Shown here: positions 1 through 3,661 of the stretch, in pieces
Layout: each line of letters begins with the position of its first letter
How positions within the stretch are numbered: the stretch's first letter is position 1
Source of the DNA: Gaiellasilicea sp051005735
Lineage (GTDB): Bacteria; Actinomycetota; Thermoleophilia; Gaiellales; Gaiellaceae
Direction: 5' to 3'
DNA length: 6,292 nucleotides
Assembly: GCA_051005735.1 (NCBI GenBank)
Contig: JBPCJB010000309.1
Span: 1 to 6,292, forward strand
Notes under the pieces: model-generated
What the model saw: only the letters and a program-made list of their open reading frames with translations
Told to the model about the DNA's origin: nothing
Databases searched by the model: none
Position numbers and translations under genes: made by a program

Positions 1-84
1 CTCTACATGCAGGACACGTGGCTCGTCACGGAAGCGGGAGGCGATCCGCTCTCGCGCCTGCCCCTGCAAATCTTCGCAGGCTAG
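1..84 (+). CDS. C-terminal fragment of an upstream gene, possibly M24-family (Xaa-Pro type) peptidase
   Basis: Reading from base 1 in frame 1 gives 27 codons and then TAG at 82-84. The peptide contains MQDTWLVTEAGG followed by LSRLPLQIF. The pattern of an acidic residue, then TxLVTxxG, then a Leu-Pro-containing tail resembles the extreme C-terminus of M24 'pita-bread' metallopeptidases such as Xaa-Pro dipeptidase or aminopeptidase P, where this strand closes the fold. No metal ligands or other diagnostic residues lie within the window, so the family call rests on tail resemblance only. Only 12 nt separate this stop from the GTG of the GAF gene, so the two could be co-transcribed. It could equally be another enzyme with a similar C-terminal beta strand. 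Confidence 0.4.
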   Translation, partial: LYMQDTWLVTEAGGDPLSRLPLQIFAG

Positions 85-96
85 GGTGGTGGGAAC

Positions 97-840
97 GTGG
101 AGCTAATCCCGGCCAACGACGAGGAGCGGCTCGCGGCGGTGCACCGCTACGACGTGCTCGACACGCCTCCCGACGGCACCTTCGACCGGATCACGGCGCT
201 CGCCGCACGGCTCTTCGACGTGCCGATCTCGATCGTCAGCCTCGTCGACCGCGACCGGATCTGGTTCAAGTCGCATCATGGACTCGAGACCACGGAGATC
301 GGCCGCGACCCGGGGCTCTGCGCATCCGCTGTCTGTCAGCTCGAGCCGTGGCTCGTCGGCGACGCGAAGGTCGATCTCCGGACGATTGACAACCCGCTCG
401 TTGCAGGGGAGCTCGGCCTCCGTTTCTACCTCGGGGTGCCGCTGATCACCTCTGACGGCTTCAATCTCGGGACGCTGAACGTGATCGATGTTGAGCCACG
501 GGAGGTGACCGACGCCGAGGTGGAAACGCTGCAGGATCTGGCTGCGATCGTCGTCGACGAGTTCGAGGTGCGACTGGCCGCACGGCGCAAGCTCGAAGAG
601 CGCCGTCAGCGCGCGCTCGAGCTGAACGACGACGTCGTCCAGGGGCTCGCGTTCGCCAAGCTTGCGCTCGAGTCGGGCCAGGATGAGCTCGCGCGGGACG
701 CGGTCACGAACACGCTGCGGACTGCGCAATCGATGGTGGGCGAGCTGCTCGAGAGTGCAGGGAAGGAAGGGCGGCTCGGCCCGGGAGATCTTGTCCGGAG
801 CTCCGAGGCGCTGGTCTCGCGGCCCCGCCCCTCTCCGTGA
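97..840 (+). CDS. GAF-domain sensor protein with degenerate kinase dimerisation helix, no ATPase domain
   Basis: A 247-residue cytoplasmic protein with no signal peptide or membrane segment. Residues about 15-160 form a GAF domain: the opening YDVLDTPPDGTFDRIT, the SIVSLVDRDRIWFKS strand pair, the LGVPL strand and the LGTLNVID strand are typical of GAF domains in actinobacterial sensors. GAF domains bind small ligands or chromophores, but the ligand cannot be read here. Residues about 163-220 are a charged helical stretch resembling the HisKA_3 dimerisation region (family form E-L-H-D-x-V-x-Q). Here it reads ELNDDVVQGL, with Asn177 at the phosphoacceptor position, and the protein ends without a HATPase domain. 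It is therefore unlikely to be a kinase; dimer-forming ligand sensing is my inference. The GTG start at 97 has a weak GGTGG seven bases upstream. The stop overlaps the start of the response regulator, suggesting one operon. The molecular role is unproven. Confidence 0.85.
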   Translation: MELIPANDEERLAAVHRYDVLDTPPDGTFDRITALAARLFDVPISIVSLVDRDRIWFKSHHGLETTEIGRDPGLCASAVCQLEPWLVGDAKVDLRTIDNPLVAGELGLRFYLGVPLITSDGFNLGTLNVIDVEPREVTDAEVETLQDLAAIVVDEFEVRLAARRKLEERRQRALELNDDVVQGLAFAKLALESGQDELARDAVTNTLRTAQSMVGELLESAGKEGRLGPGDLVRSSEALVSRPRPSP

Positions 841-1229
841 CGGCGACTCGGATTCGCGTACTGCTCGCCGACGACACAGCCGAGTATCGCCAGCTTCTCC
901 GCGTGATCCTCGAGCAGGACGGGCGCTTCGAGATCGTCGCCGAGGCGGTAGATGGAGCGGAGGCGGTGCTTTTTTGTACCGCGGAGCGCCCGGACGTCAT
1001 CGTCCTCGATCTCGCGATGCCGATCCTCGACGGGTTGCAGGCGATCCCGCAGATCCGCGCCGCCTCCCCGGAGACGGCGATCGTGGTGCTCTCCGGATTC
1101 GCGCGCGGGCGCCTCGACGATCAGGCGCTCGCGACCGGCGCGAGCAGGTACGTCGAGAAAGGCGAGGCGTTCTCATTGATCGTCTCGACGCTGCTCGAGG
1201 TGACGGGCGAACCGGTGGGATCGCTCTAG
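837..1229 (+). CDS. Single-domain (CheY-like) response regulator
   Basis: A 130-residue receiver domain with no DNA-binding or enzymatic output domain. The conserved acidic pair is Asp12-Asp13 (LLADD), the phosphoacceptor is Asp58 in VIVLDLAMP, the switch Ser is Ser86 in VVLSGF, and the conserved Lys is Lys108. The usual K-P is replaced by K-G (VEKGE). All catalytic residues for phosphorylation are present. The GTG start at 837 lies inside the stop of the GAF gene (GTGA, 4-nt overlap), with no separate Shine-Dalgarno, so it is probably made by translational coupling. The start is fixed because the first beta strand (TRIRVLLADD) begins four residues in. Without an output domain it presumably acts by protein-protein contact or as a phosphate relay or sink. 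The partner kinase is not in this window, and the adjacent GAF protein lacks kinase residues. Confidence 0.9.
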   Translation: MTATRIRVLLADDTAEYRQLLRVILEQDGRFEIVAEAVDGAEAVLFCTAERPDVIVLDLAMPILDGLQAIPQIRAASPETAIVVLSGFARGRLDDQALATGASRYVEKGEAFSLIVSTLLEVTGEPVGSL

Positions 1230-1387
1230 GGACGGTTGCAGGCGCAGATCGGTTCGCCGAGCTCGCGCCGCTCGAACCGCTTGCCGCAGCGGGCACACGA
1301 GGCCGGAATCAGCTGCGCGCGTTCGAGCAGCGGCTTCATCAGCGTGGCCCAGAGGACGCCGTACGCGAGTAGGAGCTGGGTGGTCAT
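1226..1387 (-). CDS. Small membrane-anchored zinc-ribbon-like protein (53 aa)
   Basis: A short minus-strand gene, ATG at 1387-1385 and TAG at 1228-1226. The protein has a hydrophobic N-terminus, about residues 5-17 (LLLAYGVLWATLM), then a basic/acidic linker KPLLERAQL, then a compact Cys4 module: CARCGKRF at residues 31-38 and CAC at residues 48-50. The CxxC...CxC arrangement within 20 residues is what a zinc ribbon looks like, and Cys is otherwise scarce in the window. This and the clean codon structure argue that the gene is real despite its size. Its stop interlocks with that of the response regulator across the palindrome CTAG (1226-1229). There is no Shine-Dalgarno; a CGATAGACC word lies 5-13 bases upstream of the ATG. 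The function is not recognised. It is probably a single-pass membrane or membrane-associated metal-binding protein. Confidence 0.65.
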   Translation of the reverse strand: MTTQLLLAYGVLWATLMKPLLERAQLIPASCARCGKRFERRELGEPICACNRP

Positions 1388-1421
1388 ACTCGGTCTATCG
1401 ACAGCGATCGGAAAACGGATT

Positions 1422-1471
1422 AGAGCGCCTTTCAGAACGACGGCTCAAGGCTTCATGCTGAAAGGCGCTCT
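1422..1471 (+). promoter_or_regulatory. Perfect 14-bp inverted repeat enclosing the deaminase ribosome-binding site
   Basis: The arms agagcgcctttcag (1422-1435) and ctgaaaggcgctct (1458-1471) are exact reverse complements, separated by 22 nt. In RNA this would form a 14-bp hairpin. The right arm includes GAAAGG at 1460-1465, which sits eight bases before the deaminase GTG and is the only plausible Shine-Dalgarno. The left arm is therefore an anti-Shine-Dalgarno. No U-tract follows, so it does not look like an intrinsic terminator for plus-strand transcripts. It could be a translational switch, a protein operator serving the divergent zinc-ribbon and deaminase genes, or simply a repeat-element hairpin. 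The hairpin is seen directly; the regulatory role is inference. Confidence 0.6.
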
Positions 1472-1481
1472 TAGTGCCGCC
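1438..1481 (-). repeat. Dispersed repeat A, copy 1 (upstream of and into adenine deaminase)
   Basis: The reverse complement of 1438-1473 matches 6158-6193 at 32 of 36 positions without gaps. Extending eight bases to 1481 adds six more matches, giving 38 of 44. The best conserved part is atgaagccttg read on the minus strand. In copy 1 the element covers the loop and right arm of the hairpin, the ribosome-binding site and the first bases of the deaminase gene. Both copies have the same orientation relative to the gene they precede. Confidence 0.7.
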
Positions 1482-3198
1482 GCAGGGTGAGCTCGCGCGC
1501 CGCCTCGCCGTCGCGCGCGGGGACGAGCCGGCGGACGTCGTCGTCCGGGGCGGGCGCGTCCTCTCGGTCTTCACCCGCGAGTGGCTCGATGTCGACGTCG
1601 CGATCTGCGACGGAGCGATCGCCGGCCTAGGCTCCTACGAGGGTCACGAGGTCGTCGATGCCGATGGGGCGTACGTCGTGCCCGGCTTCATCGATGTTCA
1701 CATGCACCTCGAGAGCTCGAAGATCCTCGTCTCCGAATTCGCCCGGCTCGTGCTTCCGCTCGGGACGACGGCGGTGGTGGCAGACCCGCACGAGATCGCG
1801 AACGTGCTTGGCACCGACGGCGTCCATTGGCTCGTCGACGCCTGCGCCGACCTGCCGCTCGACGTCTACTTCACAGCATCCTCGTGTGTACCGGCCTCGC
1901 GATTCGAGTCGCCGCGCCGCCCGTTCAATCCGGGCGACCTGAAGGCGCTCCTGCGGCGCACACGGGTGCTTGGACTGGCCGAGATGATGAACTTCCCGGG
2001 CGTGATCTCGGGAGCGGCGAGCGAGCTCGCGAAGCTCGCCGTCGAGGGCGCCGATCACATCGACGGCCATGCGCCGGGGGTTCTCGGCAAGGATCTGCAG
2101 GCGTACGCCGCGGCGGGAATCGGCTCGGATCACGAGGCCTTCACCGCTGAGGAGGGCCTGGAGCGCCTACGCGCAGGAATGTGGCTCCTGATCCGGGAGG
2201 CTTCCGCCGCGCGCAATCTGCGGGCGCTCGCTCCCCTGGCGATCGAGTATGGGCCCTCGCGGATGGCGTTCTGCACCGACGACCGCGAGCCGGAGCACAT
2301 CGCGGCGGACGGGCACATCAACGGGATCGTCCGCGAGGCGGTGGCGCTCGGCGTGAGAGCGGAGGACGCGCTGACGATGGCCTCGCACAACCCAGCGCTC
2401 TGGCACCGGCTCGGCCATCTCGGCGCTGTCGCGCCCGGTTACCAGGCCGACCTCTTGCTCCTGTCCGACCTCGAGCGCTTCGTTCCCGACCTCGTGCTCA
2501 AGCGCGGCCGCCGGGTCGAGGCGATCCCCGAGACGCCGGTCCCGGAATGGGTGCGGCAGACGGTGCGGCTGAAGGCCGTGGCATCGAGTGACCTGCGCGT
2601 GCCCTGGGAGGGCGGCGGCGCGGCGCGGGTGATCGGACTCGTTCCGGGTCAGATCGTCACCGAATCGCTCGTCGAGGAACTGGGTGGAGAGGAAGGCGCT
2701 GCGACCGCCGACGCGGGGCGCGATCTGGCCAAGATCGCGGTCGTCGAGCGCCATCTCGGCACAGGGCGGATCGGACTCGGCTTCGTTCGCGGCTTCGGGC
2801 TCGCGCGCGGCGCTGTCGCGACGACGTTCTCGCACGACGCGCACAACCTCGTTGTCGTCGGGATGAGCGACGGCGAGATGCTCCGCGCGATCGAGCGGGC
2901 GGTCGAGATCGGCGGTGGGCTCGTCGTCGTCGACGGCGTGGAGGTGACGGCCGAGCTGCCGCTGCCCGTCGCAGGTCTCCTCTCCGACCGGCCGTTGCAA
3001 GAGGTCATCGCGGCCAGCGAGGCCGTTGTCGCGGCGGTGCACGCGCTCGGCTCGGAGGTCGAGTCGCCCTTCCAGTCGCTCGCGTTCCTGGCGCTCTCCG
3101 TAATCCCGAGCCTGAAGATCACGGATCGAGGGCTCGTGGACGTCGGCCGCTTCGAGCTCGTGCCGCTGGCCGTCGGCTCGCTCGTCAGCGCAGACTGA
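1474..3198 (+). CDS. ade: Adenine deaminase (adenine aminohydrolase, EC 3.5.4.2)
   Basis: Hydrolyses adenine to hypoxanthine and ammonia in purine salvage, in the cytoplasm. The 574 residues are a normal full length for the bacterial Ade family of the amidohydrolase superfamily. Residues 1-70 are the small beta domain (LAVARGDEPADVVVRGGRV). Metal-binding and active-site landmarks follow in order: His76/His78 in DVHMHLESS, ADPHEIANVLG from 103, Glu170 in LAEMMNFPGV, His199 in DGHAPG, SDHE at 218-221 and FCTDD at 266-270. The Ade-specific C-terminal domain has SHDAHN at 453-458 and VIPSLKITDRGLVDV at 543-557. GTG 1474 is the only possible start: an in-frame TGA lies at 1459 and no other start codon occurs before residue about 69. 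GAAAGG at 1460-1465 is the likely ribosome-binding site, inside an inverted repeat. The start and the last codons both overlap repeat elements. No purine genes adjoin it. Confidence 0.95.
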   Translation: MPPQGELARRLAVARGDEPADVVVRGGRVLSVFTREWLDVDVAICDGAIAGLGSYEGHEVVDADGAYVVPGFIDVHMHLESSKILVSEFARLVLPLGTTAVVADPHEIANVLGTDGVHWLVDACADLPLDVYFTASSCVPASRFESPRRPFNPGDLKALLRRTRVLGLAEMMNFPGVISGAASELAKLAVEGADHIDGHAPGVLGKDLQAYAAAGIGSDHEAFTAEEGLERLRAGMWLLIREASAARNLRALAPLAIEYGPSRMAFCTDDREPEHIAADGHINGIVREAVALGVRAEDALTMASHNPALWHRLGHLGAVAPGYQADLLLLSDLERFVPDLVLKRGRRVEAIPETPVPEWVRQTVRLKAVASSDLRVPWEGGGAARVIGLVPGQIVTESLVEELGGEEGAATADAGRDLAKIAVVERHLGTGRIGLGFVRGFGLARGAVATTFSHDAHNLVVVGMSDGEMLRAIERAVEIGGGLVVVDGVEVTAELPLPVAGLLSDRPLQEVIAASEAVVAAVHALGSEVESPFQSLAFLALSVIPSLKITDRGLVDVGRFELVPLAVGSLVSAD

Positions 3199-3228
3199 CA
3201 GGGACAGTCCCTGTCAGCAGCAGCTGAC
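3183..3228 (+). repeat. Palindromic repeat B, copy 1 (overlaps the deaminase stop)
   Basis: This 46-bp segment aligns directly with 3301-3346 at 37 of 46 positions. Its core at 3195-3217 is a near-perfect palindrome with 10-bp arms (ctgacaggga / tccctgtcag) around a 3-nt centre, cag. The last codons and the TGA stop (3196-3198) of the deaminase lie inside it. The right arm also pairs with gctgacag at 3223-3230, so two alternative hairpins are possible. Confidence 0.75.
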
Positions 3229-3300
3229 AGCGCGACGACTGACAGCACAGCGGAGGCCCGCTTGCCTCCTCGGGTCAGGGCAGAACGGTCTGGATCGAAC

Positions 3301-3346
3301 CGTCAGCGTAGGTTGACAGGGACTGTCCCTGTCAGCGCACGTTGAC
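3301..3346 (+). repeat. Palindromic repeat B, copy 2
   Basis: Second copy of repeat B, 118 bp after the first. The 21-bp palindromic core at 3314-3334 has 9-bp arms (tgacaggga / tccctgtca) around the centre ctg. It is the exact reverse complement of the first core (3196-3216, centre cag), while the flanks (cgtcagcg on the left, ttgac on the right) align in direct orientation. Confidence 0.75.
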
Positions 3347-3385
3347 GCGGCTCGCGCGGTTGGGAAGCGGAGAATCGCGCCGCGA

Positions 3386-3391
3386 TAGACT
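3386..3391 (+). promoter_or_regulatory. Candidate -10 box for a leaderless transcript of the 87-aa gene
   Basis: TAGACT fits the actinobacterial -10 pattern TAnnnT. It ends six bases before the GTG at 3398, so transcription starting 7 nt downstream would begin at the start codon itself. No Shine-Dalgarno is visible and no good -35 was found. Weak evidence based on a short motif. Confidence 0.3.
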
Positions 3392-3397
3392 GACGAG

Positions 3398-3661
3398 GTG
3401 AGCTGGCACTTCATCGTCTTGCTTGCGCTCGCGCTGGTCGTCCTCGCCGGCGCCGAGTGGCAGCGTCTCGCCGGCGCGCGCGGCGCCGGGCGGCCCGGGT
3501 TCGGAAGGATGGGCTCGGAGGCTCGCGAAGCCCGCGCCCGCCAGAAGCGGAAGGCGAACCTGACGCTGATCCGCTCCGAGAGCGAGGAGTTCGCCGAGAG
3601 CGTCCAGCGCGACCTCGCCGATCTCCCCACGATCGAGGAGAAGGACCGCCGCCGGCGTTAG
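3398..3661 (+). CDS. Hypothetical single-pass membrane protein (87 aa)
   Basis: Not recognised as a named family. Residues about 4-18 (HFIVLLALALVVLAG) form one hydrophobic N-terminal segment, likely a signal anchor with the charged tail in the cytoplasm because positive charge lies mostly after the helix. Residues 36-87 are very rich in Arg, Glu and Lys (SEAREARARQKRK, then SESEEFAESVQRD, then EEKDRRRR) and are probably helical or coiled-coil. The GTG start at 3398 places the hydrophobic segment at the N-terminus as expected. A TAGACT box lies just upstream. The gene faces the protease, and the stop codons interlock by 4 nt (3658-3661). A competing minus-strand reading of 3411-3926 exists but is Arg-rich and low-complexity, so this frame is preferred. 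It could still be a chance open frame in high-GC DNA. Confidence 0.55.
   Translation: MSWHFIVLLALALVVLAGAEWQRLAGARGAGRPGFGRMGSEAREARARQKRKANLTLIRSESEEFAESVQRDLADLPTIEEKDRRRR

Larger units (their letters stand above)
3199..3397. other. 199-bp spacer rich in inverted repeats and TGACAG words
   Basis: No coding sequence was recognised here. Besides repeat B, it holds further ctgacag words at 3224-3230 and 3239-3245, a 6-bp stem (ggaggc 3252-3257 / gcctcc 3264-3269) with a 6-nt loop, and an acggt/accgt pair around 3286-3304. No stem is followed by a T-tract, so no classic intrinsic terminator can be called for the deaminase. The whole 3195-3334 block looks like a compound extragenic palindrome element. 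Confidence 0.55.

Noticed and set aside
1398..1426. Possible promoter TCGACA - 17 bp - TAGAGC for adenine deaminase
   Set aside because: The -10 matches TATAAT at only three of six positions, and a start about 7 nt later would cut through the left arm of the hairpin. Not convincing.
1236..1490. Plus-strand 84-codon frame across the zinc-ribbon gene and the hairpin
   Set aside because: It runs antisense to the zinc-ribbon gene, crosses the inverted repeat and enters the start of ade, and has no coherent domain.
1627..3042. Minus-strand open frames (1627-2133 and 2167-3042) inside adenine deaminase
   Set aside because: Antisense shadows of a clearly conserved full-length enzyme; no motifs of their own.
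3252..3269. ggaggc/gcctcc stem as a rho-independent terminator of ade
   Set aside because: The stem is only 6 bp and the following bases are not T-rich. No intrinsic terminator can be supported.
3183..3346. CRISPR-like array from recurring TGACAG words
   Set aside because: There are only two full copies with a palindromic core, spacings are irregular and no cas gene is present. An extragenic palindrome element fits better.
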